Assembly (NCBI RefSeq): GCF_000153925.1
Contig: NZ_DS264345.1
Span: forward strand, 186,001-250,000
Origin: [Ruminococcus] torques ATCC 27756
GTDB lineage: Bacteria > Bacillota > Clostridia > Lachnospirales > Lachnospiraceae
Direction: 5' to 3'
Length of the DNA: 64,000 bases
Under the pieces are notes generated by a model, which saw only the letters and a list, made by a program, of their open reading frames with translations, was not told where the DNA came from and did no database searches. Position numbers and translations under genes: made by a program. How positions within the stretch are numbered: the stretch's first letter is position 1; each line of letters starts with the position of its first letter. Shown one piece after another: positions 1 to 8,291 of the stretch.

Positions 1-174
1 GAATCTCATTGGAACGTCCACAGTAATTATAAAAAGAAATTCACAAAGCGGGAAGAGAAGATCGTGAACGTCAGATAGAAAAAAAGACTGCGGGCGGAAA
101 ATGTGAAGAAAAAGAGCAGAAGCAGCAAAAAGAATGACTGCAAAAAGATGTGCATATAGCAGAGGTTGACTTGA
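1..174. other. Window edge upstream of lepB, no gene identified
   Basis: A purine-rich stretch. Short open frames run in from the left edge, one closing at the TAG near 79, but none is long or recognisable enough to name. I see no convincing promoter or terminator for the following gene here. The lepB ribosome site is weak (GAGG around 162-165). Confidence 0.3.
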
Positions 175-711
175 ATGAAAGATGTAATAAAAGAACTTGT
201 AGGATGGATCGTATCGATTCTGCTGATCGTGGCGGTATCTTATCTGATCGTTACATTTGTCGGACAGAGAACGCAGGTAAGCGGTTCATCTATGGAGACA
301 ACTTTGTCGGACGGAGATCACCTTATCGTAGATAAGATTTCGTACCGGTTCCGGGAGCCGCAGCGTTACGAGATCGTTGTATTTCCGTACCGATATGAAA
401 AAAATACTTACTATATTAAACGGATCATCGGACTTCCGGGGGAAACGGTTCAGATTGTAGACGGATATATTTATATAAACGGAAAACAGCTTGATGAGCA
501 TTACGGAAATGAAATAATAGAAGAAGCGGGAATGGCGGCAGAACCGGTTACTCTCGGAGAAGACGAGTATTTTGTGATGGGAGATAATCGAAATAACAGT
601 CAGGACAGCAGGGTGTCCGATGTGGGCGCGATCCATAGAGATGAATTGATGGGGCGCGCGTGGATACGGATCTGGCCGCTTGATCAGTTCGGGGTGATAA
701 AACATGAGTAA
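175..711 (+). CDS. lepB: Signal peptidase I
   Basis: Membrane-anchored serine protease that removes signal peptides from exported proteins. One N-terminal membrane segment (about residues 8-30) is followed by the catalytic Ser39 in GSSMETTL and the general base Lys82 in YIKRIIGLPGE. The family box GDNRNNSQDSR lies near residues 135-147. At 178 aa it has the normal length of short Gram-positive type I enzymes. The stop overlaps the rnhB start by 8 nt, so the two are probably translationally coupled. In many Bacillota a ribosome-assembly GTPase gene lies between lepB and rnhB; here it is absent. Confidence 0.95.
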   Translation: MKDVIKELVGWIVSILLIVAVSYLIVTFVGQRTQVSGSSMETTLSDGDHLIVDKISYRFREPQRYEIVVFPYRYEKNTYYIKRIIGLPGETVQIVDGYIYINGKQLDEHYGNEIIEEAGMAAEPVTLGEDEYFVMGDNRNNSQDSRVSDVGAIHRDELMGRAWIRIWPLDQFGVIKHE

Positions 712-1471
712 AAGTATTGCACAGATCAAAGAAGAATTCGGAAAAGCGGATGAGAAGGAACGAGAAGCGCTGTACAGTATGTATGATGCTGATGCCCGCA
801 GCGGCGTTCAGAAACTGATCGCTTCCTACCGAAAAAAAGAAGAGGCGCTTCGCTTAGAGCGGGAGCGCCTTTCTCTCATGAAAAGTTATGAGAGAAAATA
901 CAAAGATGCAGAAATGATATGCGGAATCGATGAAGCGGGAAGAGGACCGCTGGCAGGGCCGGTTGTGGCAGGCGCGGTTATTTTGCCGAAAGATTGTGAA
1001 ATCTTATATCTGAACGATTCTAAGAAGCTTTCGGCATCGAGAAGAGAAGCGCTCTACGATGAAATTATGGAGAAAGCAGTTGCTGTCGGCGTCGGAATGG
1101 CAAGTCCCGCAAGGATAGACGAGATCAATATTCTGCAGGCTACATATGAGGCGATGCGTAAAGCGGTAGAGCAGCTTTCGGTTGTACCGGATCTTCTTTT
1201 AAACGATGCGGTTACGATTCCGGAGATGCCCTATCGTCAAGTGCCGATCGTGAAAGGAGATGCAAAAAGTGTTTCCATTGCGGCGGCAAGCGTTATCGCG
1301 AAAGTGACAAGAGACAGACTGATGATGCAGTATGATAAGATCCTTCCGGAGTATGGATTTGCACAAAATAAAGGGTACGGGTCGCAAAGTCATATTGAAG
1401 CGTTGAAACGTGTCGGAGCAAGTCCGATCCACAGACGTTCGTTTATCAAAAATTTTATTTCAGAAGAATAA
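704..1471 (+). CDS. rnhB: Ribonuclease HII
   Basis: Endonuclease that cleaves RNA in RNA-DNA hybrids and removes misincorporated ribonucleotides. The signature CGIDEAGRGPLAGPVVAGAV gives the first acidic pair (D76, E77). The LNDSKKLS motif follows near residue 105, and DLLLNDAV supplies the later acidic residue. The first 70 residues are a charged, probably coiled extension before the catalytic core, as seen in many Firmicute RnhB proteins (255 aa). It overlaps lepB by 8 nt and precedes a UPF0102 nuclease-like gene, a common housekeeping neighbourhood. Confidence 0.95.
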   Translation: MSKSIAQIKEEFGKADEKEREALYSMYDADARSGVQKLIASYRKKEEALRLERERLSLMKSYERKYKDAEMICGIDEAGRGPLAGPVVAGAVILPKDCEILYLNDSKKLSASRREALYDEIMEKAVAVGVGMASPARIDEINILQATYEAMRKAVEQLSVVPDLLLNDAVTIPEMPYRQVPIVKGDAKSVSIAAASVIAKVTRDRLMMQYDKILPEYGFAQNKGYGSQSHIEALKRVGASPIHRRSFIKNFISEE

Positions 1472-1528
1472 AGACAGAAAAAACATTTAAAACAGAATTT
1501 CAAAAATTATGAAAAAGAATGTGGTAAA

Positions 1529-1891
1529 ATGAAGCGAAACGTAAAGCAAAACAACAGATCTGTCGGAGCTGTATACGAGCAGGCGGCAGGATATTATCTG
1601 GAACAAAACGGTTATGAACTGATCGAGTATAATTACAGATGCCGTGACGGCGAGATTGATATTATTGCAAAAGACGGAGACTGTTATGTGTTTTGCGAAG
1701 TGAAATATCGTTCCGGCAGACAGGCGGGCAATCCGCTGGAGGCGGTCGATCAAAGAAAGCAAAAAAAGATTTTTCGGTGTGCGCTGTACTATACGGTACA
1801 GCATGGAATTGAAGATGCGCAGTGCCGCTTTGATGTGATCGGGGTGGAAGGTACAGAGATTACGCATATAAAGAATGCATTTGTGGGGTGA
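1529..1891 (+). CDS. YraN/UPF0102 family nuclease-like protein
   Basis: Small (120 aa) protein of the UPF0102 family, which has a restriction-endonuclease-like fold. The sequence carries the expected core: an N-terminal GAVYEQAAGYYLEQNGYEL helix, then RCRDGEIDIIAKDGD and CEVKYRSG, the latter two matching the D...ExK catalytic pattern of the fold. It sits right after rnhB, a frequent pairing, which suggests a nucleic-acid processing role. The biochemical function is not established for the family. The start at 1529 has only a weak ribosome site (GTGG just upstream). Confidence 0.88.
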   Translation: MKRNVKQNNRSVGAVYEQAAGYYLEQNGYELIEYNYRCRDGEIDIIAKDGDCYVFCEVKYRSGRQAGNPLEAVDQRKQKKIFRCALYYTVQHGIEDAQCRFDVIGVEGTEITHIKNAFVG

Positions 1892-1895
1892 CGGT

Positions 1896-2744
1896 ATGAG
1901 TTTAGGGTTAGTTTATAAAAATGGAGAACATATTTTTGACGAAGTGTGCGGAGAAGTTCCGTTTTTGACATATCCGCTATTTGAAAAGACGGGAGTTGTA
2001 AAAAGCGCTTTTTCGACAAGGATCGGCGGAGTGAGCAAAGGCTGTTATGAGTCGATGAACCTTAGTTTTGACAGAGGGGATGACAAAGATGCCGTCATGG
2101 AAAATTTTCAGAGGATCGCATCTGCAATCGGAACAAACTGTCACGATATGGTCTTGTCACGCCAAACACATACGGCAAATGTGCGTGTTGTCACGGAAGA
2201 AGATAAAGGAAAAGGGATTGTTCGCGAACGGGACTATACAGACGTAGATGGTCTTGTGACAAACGTGCCGGGGATTTGTCTTGTCACTTCTTATGCAGAT
2301 TGTGTTCCGCTTTATTTTGTAGATCCGATAAAAAAAGTCATCGGTCTTAGTCATTCGGGATGGAGGGGAACTGTCGGAAAGATAGGAAAAGAGACGGTTC
2401 GTGTTATGAAAGAACATTTCGGGTGTGATCCGGCGGATATATTGGCGGCAGTCGGACCTTCGATCTGTCAGGATTGCTATGAAGTAAGCGGCGATGTGAT
2501 TGAAAAATTCAAAGAAGCTTTCGATGAAAAAGATTGGGATAATCTGTTTTACAGAAAAAACAATGGAAAATATCAGCTTGATCTATGGAAAGCAAACGAA
2601 TCGGTTTTTCGGGAATCGGGAATCTGCAAGGAACATATTGCGGTCACGAATGTCTGTACGCATTGCAATAGCAAGATCTTATATTCACATCGGGAGACAG
2701 GTGATAAGCGGGGAAATTTGTGCGCGTTTCTTGCATTAAAATAA
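1896..2744 (+). CDS. pgeF: Laccase-domain protein YfiH (purine nucleoside phosphorylase-like)
   Basis: Member of the multicopper-polyphenol-oxidase-like YfiH/PgeF family. Homologues have purine nucleoside phosphorylase/adenosine deaminase activity or edit peptidoglycan precursors. Metal-binding motifs are visible: SRQTHTANV, TSYADCVPLYF, LSHSGWRGT and the C-terminal NVCTHCNSKILYSHR. I prefer ATG 1896, which follows a GGGGTG site, over a start 21 nt upstream. It lies 4 nt after the yraN-like gene, in the lepB-rnhB-yraN operon. Length (282 aa) is normal. Confidence 0.9.
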   Translation: MSLGLVYKNGEHIFDEVCGEVPFLTYPLFEKTGVVKSAFSTRIGGVSKGCYESMNLSFDRGDDKDAVMENFQRIASAIGTNCHDMVLSRQTHTANVRVVTEEDKGKGIVRERDYTDVDGLVTNVPGICLVTSYADCVPLYFVDPIKKVIGLSHSGWRGTVGKIGKETVRVMKEHFGCDPADILAAVGPSICQDCYEVSGDVIEKFKEAFDEKDWDNLFYRKNNGKYQLDLWKANESVFRESGICKEHIAVTNVCTHCNSKILYSHRETGDKRGNLCAFLALK

Positions 2745-2836
2745 AATTTCTTTTAGAAAAACACGGAACAGGAAAAACAGAGAAAAGCAGATCTTATCGA
2801 ATTGTAAAAAATAAAAGATGAAAGGAAAAATATAGA

Positions 2837-3856
2837 ATGCAGGGGTATCTTATCAGTGTGCTTGGCAAAGCGCAAATGTTTTTCGGCAGACACTTTCTTA
2901 TGGCTGCGGCAGGCAGCAAAAATGTGTCGCAGTCAGATGCGAATAATGTTCTTGAAACAGCCGGAGAAGTGACGGCTGAGGCAACGGAAGAAGTGAACCG
3001 GTTTATCGAGTTTTTTCATGACAATATACCGAATCTGATCAGCTTCGGAGTGAAAGTTGTTCTGGCGCTTATCTTTTTCTTTATCGGGAGTAAAGTGATC
3101 AAGTGGATTAGAAAGGTGATCAGAAAATCGTTTGAGAGAAGCAATGTTGATGCAGGTGTGAAACAGTTTGTCGATTCTATGATCAAATTTAGTTTGTACG
3201 TTATATTGATCTTCATGATCGCAACAAACTTCGGGGTAGAGTCATCGTCTGTAGCGGCATTGATCGCTTCGGCAGGTGTTGCGATCGGTCTGGCGGTTCA
3301 GGGAAGTCTGTCTAATTTTGCGGGAGGTATTTTAATACTTGTTTTAAAACCTTTTACCGTAGGCGATTATATTATCGTGACACAGGAAAATATCGAAGGA
3401 ACTGTAAAAGAGATACAGATCTTTTATACAAAGCTGGCGACGATCGACAACCAGACGGTAGTTGTTCCGAACAGTATACTGACAAATAACAGTCTTACAA
3501 ATGTAACCGCAAGACCGGAGCGGAAACTGGATTTGAAAGTCGGCATTTCTTACGAAGCGGATCTTCGCAAAGCGAAACAGATCGTAGAAGAAAAACTGCG
3601 TGACGATCCGTCTGTCATTCAGGATGAGGAGAAAAGAGTATTTGTAGATTCGCTTGGAGACAGCGCTGTCGTGATCGGACTTCGGGCGTGGGTCAAGACG
3701 GATGAGTATTGGACGACAAGATGGCGTATACTTGAGGAGATCAAGCTGACTTTTGATGAAGAAGGTATAGAGATTCCGTATAATCAGCTGACAGTTCATA
3801 TGAAAACGGATGAAGAAACTACAAAAGGAAATGGAAATACCCTCGGGGAAAATTAG
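2837..3856 (+). CDS. Small-conductance mechanosensitive channel, MscS family
   Basis: Inner-membrane channel that opens under membrane tension and protects against hypo-osmotic shock. The order is: a variable N-terminus, a first membrane helix around residues 60-85 (ISFGVKVVLALIFFFIGSKV), a second around 115-135, and the pore-lining TM3 with SVAALIASAGVAIGLAVQGS and LSNFAGGILILVLKPF. The beta domain follows (GDYI, VVVPNSILTNNSLTN). The 339-aa length fits a plain MscS. An AAAGGA site precedes the ATG. It appears monocistronic, 92 nt after the yfiH gene. Confidence 0.93.
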   Translation: MQGYLISVLGKAQMFFGRHFLMAAAGSKNVSQSDANNVLETAGEVTAEATEEVNRFIEFFHDNIPNLISFGVKVVLALIFFFIGSKVIKWIRKVIRKSFERSNVDAGVKQFVDSMIKFSLYVILIFMIATNFGVESSSVAALIASAGVAIGLAVQGSLSNFAGGILILVLKPFTVGDYIIVTQENIEGTVKEIQIFYTKLATIDNQTVVVPNSILTNNSLTNVTARPERKLDLKVGISYEADLRKAKQIVEEKLRDDPSVIQDEEKRVFVDSLGDSAVVIGLRAWVKTDEYWTTRWRILEEIKLTFDEEGIEIPYNQLTVHMKTDEETTKGNGNTLGEN

Positions 3857-3905
3857 CGGCGGGAAAATCCACGGGGAAAACGTTTGGAAAAAACTAAAAA
3901 AGTAG

Positions 3906-3934
3906 TTGAAATTTACATTAAAGTAAGATATAAT
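3906..3934 (+). promoter_or_regulatory. Promoter of the tRNA-Thr gene
   Basis: TTGAAA (3906-3911) and TATAAT (3929-3934) are separated by 17 bp, a good sigma-A arrangement about 30 bp before the tRNA. Confidence 0.75.
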
Positions 3935-3936
3935 AA

Positions 3937-3965
3937 TTAAGGTTCGTATTAGTACGAATCTTAAT
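3937..3965 (+). repeat. Inverted repeat abutting the tRNA 5' end
   Basis: ATTAAGGTTCGTA (3937-3949) pairs with TACGAATCTTAAT (3953-3965) over 12 of 13 positions. The second arm ends on the base before the mature tRNA. It could be a leader hairpin of the tRNA precursor or a protein-binding palindrome. Confidence 0.55.
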
Positions 3966-4038
3966 GCCGGAATAGCTCAGCAGGTAGAGCACTTCACTCG
4001 TAATGAAGGGGTCGTCAGTTCAAGTCTGATTTCCGGCT
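3966..4038 (+). tRNA. tRNA-Thr (anticodon CGU)
   Basis: A full cloverleaf can be folded. The acceptor stem GCCGGAA pairs with TTCCGGC (discriminator T at 4038). The D-arm is AGCTCAGCAGGTAGAGC. The anticodon stem CTTCA/TGAAG has loop CTCGTAA, giving anticodon CGT at 3999-4001. The T-arm contains GTTCAAGTC. CCA is not encoded. The CGU anticodon reads ACG threonine codons. An intrinsic terminator follows at once, so this is a single-tRNA unit. Confidence 0.95.
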
Positions 4039-4044
4039 TAAATA

Positions 4045-4080
4045 AAAACGCAGTTCCGTTTTTTCGGAACTGCGTTTTTT
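4045..4080 (+). terminator. Intrinsic terminator after tRNA-Thr
   Basis: The stem ACGCAGTTCCG / CGGAACTGCGT with a T-rich loop is followed by TTTTTT. Confidence 0.92.
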
Positions 4081-4242
4081 ATGGCGCTCGCCGCGTTCCG
4101 GAAAGTGTCTTTCGGCGCTTTATGTGGCTGCGTTTTCCGGTTGAAAATTAAAAAGTTTGTTTACTTTTAAAATACAGAGAAATCGTATATAATAAAGTGA
4201 AAATAAAAAAGATCATAAAATAATAAAGAAGGGGACTGCCTT

Positions 4243-5640
4243 ATGGAAAGAAAAAATATCTGGAATTTATACAGCGATGAACAGATTTCGGAACTAAAGG
4301 AAATCAATGACAAGTACAAGCGTTGCCTGGATGCCGGAAAGACAGAGCGGGAGTGCGTAGAACTTAGCGTAAATATGGCAAGAGATGCAGGTTACCGGGA
4401 TCTTGAAGAAATATTAAGATCAGGAGAAACGCTGAAAGCGGGAGATAAAGTATACGCAGTCAATATGAATAAGATGCTTGCTTTATTTAGAATCGGTGAG
4501 AGACCGATTTCTGAGGGAATGAATATTCTTGGAGCACATATTGATTCGCCGCGTATTGACGTGAAACAAAATCCTCTCTATGAAAATGAAGAACTTGCTT
4601 ATCTTGATACTCATTATTATGGCGGTATAAAAAAATATCAATGGGTGGCACAGCCGCTCGCACTGCACGGCGTCATCGTCAAAAAGAACGGAGAAACTGT
4701 GAAGGTATCCATCGGAGAAGATGAAAATGATCCTGTATTTGTCATCACAGATCTGCTTGTTCATCTCGCCCAGGAACAGTTGGAAAAGAAAGCGTCGCAG
4801 GTGATCGAAGGCGAGAAATTAGATCTTTTGATCGGAAACCGTCCGATAGAGAAAGCGGACGATCTCAAGAAAGAAGAAAAAGACGCTGTAAAACAAAATG
4901 TGCTCAATATTTTAAAAGAGATGTACGGTATCGATGAAGAAGATTTTTATTCGGCGGAGCTGGAGATCGTTCCGGCAGGAAAAGCCCGTGACTGCGGACT
5001 TGACAGAAGTATGAATCTTTCTTACGGACAGGACGACCGTGTGTGCGCGTTTACGTCTTTATTTGCGATGCTGGATGTGACGGAAGCGAAAAAAACAGGA
5101 TGCTGTCTGCTTGTAGATAAAGAAGAGATCGGAAGTGTGGGAGCTACGGGAATGCATTCCCGGTTTTTTGAAAATACAGTTGCCGAGCTGATTGCCGTGA
5201 CAGAAGGTGAATCCGAATTAAAAGTCCGCCGGGCTTTGAGTAATTCAAAAATGCTTTCGTCAGATGTAAGCGCTGCGTTTGATCCGATGTTTGCAGAAGC
5301 TTTTGAAAAACGCAGTTCCGCATTTTTTGCAAATGGAATTACGTTTAATAAATTTACAGGCAGCAGAGGAAAATCAGGTTCTAACGATGCAAACGGCGAA
5401 TATATTGCGGCTCTTCGCAGAACGATGGACGAGGCGCAGGTGGCATACCAGTTTGCGGAGCTTGGAAGAGTCGACCTTGGCGGAGGCGGAACGATCGCTT
5501 ATATTATGGCCAATTATGGAATGGAAGTGATCGACAGCGGAGTGGCTGTACTGAACATGCATGCTCCTTATGAAGTATCAAGCAAAGCCGATGTGTATGA
5601 GGCTGTGAAAGGATATAGAGCATTCCTGCGTATGGAATAA
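4243..5640 (+). CDS. M18 family aminopeptidase (aspartyl aminopeptidase type)
   Basis: Cytosolic, binuclear-zinc aminopeptidase of family M18, removing N-terminal (often acidic) residues from peptides. Metal and catalytic motifs are visible: GAHIDSPRIDVKQNPLYE (first metal His/Asp), DKEEIGSVGATGMHS (catalytic Glu pair) and the late HAPYEVSSKADVYEA. At 465 aa it has the size of the bacterial M18 group. A GAAGGGG site precedes ATG 4243. Transcription probably starts from a TATAAT at 4188-4193. It stands alone between a tRNA terminator and the Rrf2 gene. Confidence 0.93.
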   Translation: MERKNIWNLYSDEQISELKEINDKYKRCLDAGKTERECVELSVNMARDAGYRDLEEILRSGETLKAGDKVYAVNMNKMLALFRIGERPISEGMNILGAHIDSPRIDVKQNPLYENEELAYLDTHYYGGIKKYQWVAQPLALHGVIVKKNGETVKVSIGEDENDPVFVITDLLVHLAQEQLEKKASQVIEGEKLDLLIGNRPIEKADDLKKEEKDAVKQNVLNILKEMYGIDEEDFYSAELEIVPAGKARDCGLDRSMNLSYGQDDRVCAFTSLFAMLDVTEAKKTGCCLLVDKEEIGSVGATGMHSRFFENTVAELIAVTEGESELKVRRALSNSKMLSSDVSAAFDPMFAEAFEKRSSAFFANGITFNKFTGSRGKSGSNDANGEYIAALRRTMDEAQVAYQFAELGRVDLGGGGTIAYIMANYGMEVIDSGVAVLNMHAPYEVSSKADVYEAVKGYRAFLRME

Positions 5641-5766
5641 TCGAACAAATACACGGGAATATATTTTTAGAATATATAAGAAATTATATTAACATCAGTA
5701 AAAAACATTCTGATGATGTGAAAAGTTACAAAAAATATATAAAATAAGAAATAAAACAGGTGAAAG

Positions 5767-5809
5767 TGTAGAATGGATTGTTGACAAAAATACTCTACAT
5801 TGATATAAT
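5767..5809 (+). promoter_or_regulatory. Sigma-A promoter with overlapping palindrome before the Rrf2 gene
   Basis: A consensus TTGACA (5781-5786), a 17-bp spacer and TATAAT (5804-5809). TGTAGA (5767-5772) and TCTACA (5794-5799) form an inverted pair flanking the -35 box, a plausible autoregulatory operator. Confidence 0.8.
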
Positions 5810-5830
5810 TCTAACAAAGCAGGTGATGAT

Positions 5831-6226
5831 GTGCTCTTTACGAAAGAGAGTGATTATGCCATTCGTGTTATAAGAGCTTTACAAGATGGCGGTAAGAAAA
5901 CGATAAAAGAACTTTGTGAATTAGAACAGATACCATCGGCGTTTGGTTATAAGATTCTTCAAAAGATGAACAAATCCGGATTGATCGAAATACGCAGAGG
6001 CCCAAAGGGCGGGTATCAGCTTGCAAAAGATATCGGCGAATTTACATTGTATGACGTAGTAACGGCAATCGAACCGGACTTTGCGGTTATGGAATGTGTT
6101 CATCACTCTTGTATCAGAAATGAAAGCAAAGAGGGATGTGCGGTTCACAGAGAACTTCTTGGAATTCAGCATTCGGTAGAAAAGCTTTTGAAAAAAAAGA
6201 CAATGGCTGATATTTTAAAAAAGTAG
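5831..6226 (+). CDS. Rrf2 family transcriptional regulator
   Basis: Winged-helix DNA-binding regulator of the Rrf2 family (IscR, NsrR, CymR group). The N-terminal helix-turn-helix is LFTKESDYAIRVIRALQDG through IPSAFGYKILQKMNKSGLI, and the wing is RRGPKGGYQLAK. Three cysteines (C89, C94, C103 in ECVHHSC...EGC) have the arrangement that holds an Fe-S cluster in IscR/NsrR-like sensors, so redox or nitric-oxide sensing is likely. The start is GTG 5831, preceded by AGGTG; the nearby ATGs are out of frame. A strong promoter and palindrome lie upstream, and the gene ends before two hairpins. Its position before the oxygen-sensitive cooS operon suggests, but does not prove, that it regulates that operon. 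Confidence 0.9.
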   Translation: MLFTKESDYAIRVIRALQDGGKKTIKELCELEQIPSAFGYKILQKMNKSGLIEIRRGPKGGYQLAKDIGEFTLYDVVTAIEPDFAVMECVHHSCIRNESKEGCAVHRELLGIQHSVEKLLKKKTMADILKK

Positions 6227-6254
6227 CATCTGTGTAGAAAATGATACACAGATG
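6227..6254 (+). repeat. Perfect 10-bp inverted repeat after the Rrf2 gene
   Basis: CATCTGTGTA (6227-6236) and TACACAGATG (6245-6254) are exact inverse copies around an 8-nt loop, starting one base after the stop codon. No T-run follows, so it is either part of a double terminator or a regulator site. Its TGTAGA element recurs in the promoter palindrome. Confidence 0.6.
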
Positions 6255-6256
6255 AC

Positions 6257-6284
6257 AAAGTGGGTGTATGCCCACTTTTCTTTC
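6257..6284 (+). terminator. Probable intrinsic terminator between Rrf2 and cooS
   Basis: AAAGTGGG (6257-6264) pairs with CCCACTTT (6271-6278) around a 6-nt loop and is followed by TCTTT. Confidence 0.65.
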
Positions 6285-6374
6285 CGACAAAAAGTGGACT
6301 AAAAATATCCATTAAAACAGACTCACGTGCGCAGCAGAAAACTATTTATATGAAGTGTTAAGGAGGAAGAACAG

Positions 6375-8279
6375 ATGAATCAATGTTATGGATGTACGAC
6401 TTGTGAAAGTGCGGATAAGCCGTTGGAGGGGTTTATTAAAAACCTTCCGCTGGAAACGTCTCACCATAGAGTGGAAGGTCAGAGCACAAAATGTGCTTTT
6501 GGACTTCAAGGAGTATGTTGTCGGCTTTGTTCAAACGGACCGTGCAGAATCACACCGGATGCCCCGAGAGGAATCTGCGGTGCAAATGCAGATACGATCG
6601 TTGCGAGAAACTTTCTTCGTGCGGTAGCGTCCGGCTCGGGGTGCTATATCCATGTCGTAGAGAATACGGCAAGAAATGTGAAAAATGCAGCGCAGAAAAA
6701 GAGTGGGATAAAAGGAGAAGGAGCATTAAATAAACTGGCGGCTCTTTTTGAGATTGAAGAAGAGGATATGTACGTCCGGGCAGAGAAAGTTGCCGATGCG
6801 GTTCTTGCGGATCTGTATCTTCCCGAATATGAGAAAATGAAACTTGTAAAGAAAATGGCATATGCGCCTCGTTATGAAAACTGGGAAAAACTCGGCATCC
6901 TTCCGGGCGGAGCAAAATCGGAAGTCTGTCATGGAGTTGTCAAATGTTCGACAAACTTAAATTCAGATCCGGTCGATATGTTAAAAGATTGTTTGAAACT
7001 TGGAATTTCTACAGGTATTTACGGGCTGACATTGACGAATCTTCTGAATGATATCGTGCTCGGAGAACCGAAGCTTCGTCTGGCTCCGGTCGGTCTGAGG
7101 GTGATCGATCCGGATTATATCAATATTATGATTACAGGACATCAGCATTCGATGTTTACATATCTTCAGGAAAGGCTTACAGATGCGGATATTACGGAAA
7201 AGGCAAAACAGGCGGGAGCAAAAGGGTTTAAGCTTGTCGGATGTACTTGTGTCGGACAAGATCTCCAGCTTCGAGGCGCGCATTATGAAGATGTGTTTGA
7301 CGGACATGCCGGAAATAACTACACGAGCGAAGCGATTCTCGCCACAGGCGCAATCGATGCAGTGATTTCGGAATTTAACTGTACTTTGCCGGGAATCGAA
7401 CCGATCTGTGACGAATTGAAGATCAAACAGCTTTGTATTGACAGTGTGGCGAAAAAAGCAAATGCAGAGCTGGAAGAATTTGACTTTGAAAACAGAGAGC
7501 AGGTAACGGAGGAAATTATAGATAAAGTTCTTCTTTCTTATAAAGAGAGAAGAGGCGCGGATTGTGCGTCGGAAGAACGGGTAGAACTGAATCTGATGGA
7601 AGAGCATGGCAATGAACGTACACTTACAGGAGTCAGTGAAGGTTCCTTGAAAGAATTTCTCGGCGGAAATTGGAAGCCGCTTGTAGATCTGATCGTATCA
7701 GGCGATATTAAAGGAGTTGCGGGAGTTGTGGGCTGTTCAAACTTGACGGCGGGAGGACATGATGTCCTTACGGTAGAACTTACGAAAGAGCTGATTGCCC
7801 GGGATATTATCGTTTTGACGGCAGGATGTTCTTCGGGAGGAATTGAAAATTGCGGTTTGATGACGCCGGAAGCCGCACAGTTTGCAGGACCGAAACTTCG
7901 CGCAGTATGTGAAAAACTGGGGATTCCTCCGGTGCTTAATTTCGGACCGTGCCTTGCGATCGGACGTTTGGAGATCGTGGCGACGGAACTTGCGGAGACG
8001 ATCGGCGTCGATCTGCCTCAGCTTCCGCTCGTGCTTTCGGCGGCGCAGTGGCTTGAGGAGCAGGCTCTTGCGGACGGCTGCTTCGGTCTGGCGTTAGGAC
8101 TTCCGCTTCATTTAGGACTTCCGCCGTTTGTAACGGGAAGCGGCGCGGCTGTAAAAATATTGACAGAAGATATGAAAGAATTGACAGGCGGGCAAGTTAT
8201 CATTAATCCGGACGCAAAAGAATCTGCCGATATTTTGGAAAAGATTATTCTGGAAAAGCGCGACGCGCTTCATATATAG
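6375..8279 (+). CDS. cooS: Anaerobic Ni-Fe carbon monoxide dehydrogenase, catalytic subunit
   Basis: Interconverts CO and CO2 in the cytoplasm, passing electrons to ferredoxin-like partners. C40, C48, C49, C52, C57 and C68 reproduce the spacing of the D- and B-cluster ligands of CooS. Later cysteines in VGCTCVGQD, EFNCTLPG, VVGCSNL, TAGCSSGGIENC and NFGPCLAIGRL match the Ni C-cluster ligand regions. The expected His ligand would be in ITGHQHSMF. Several of these motifs differ from the classical types (I recall HGHNP and GSCVDNSR in well-studied enzymes), so this is a divergent clade. The 634-aa length is typical. A TTAAGGAGG site precedes the ATG. It forms an operon with the ferredoxin and FAD-oxidoreductase genes. 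Confidence 0.93.
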   Translation: MNQCYGCTTCESADKPLEGFIKNLPLETSHHRVEGQSTKCAFGLQGVCCRLCSNGPCRITPDAPRGICGANADTIVARNFLRAVASGSGCYIHVVENTARNVKNAAQKKSGIKGEGALNKLAALFEIEEEDMYVRAEKVADAVLADLYLPEYEKMKLVKKMAYAPRYENWEKLGILPGGAKSEVCHGVVKCSTNLNSDPVDMLKDCLKLGISTGIYGLTLTNLLNDIVLGEPKLRLAPVGLRVIDPDYINIMITGHQHSMFTYLQERLTDADITEKAKQAGAKGFKLVGCTCVGQDLQLRGAHYEDVFDGHAGNNYTSEAILATGAIDAVISEFNCTLPGIEPICDELKIKQLCIDSVAKKANAELEEFDFENREQVTEEIIDKVLLSYKERRGADCASEERVELNLMEEHGNERTLTGVSEGSLKEFLGGNWKPLVDLIVSGDIKGVAGVVGCSNLTAGGHDVLTVELTKELIARDIIVLTAGCSSGGIENCGLMTPEAAQFAGPKLRAVCEKLGIPPVLNFGPCLAIGRLEIVATELAETIGVDLPQLPLVLSAAQWLEEQALADGCFGLALGLPLHLGLPPFVTGSGAAVKILTEDMKELTGGQVIINPDAKESADILEKIILEKRDALHI

Positions 8280-8291
8280 GAGGGCGGCTCC

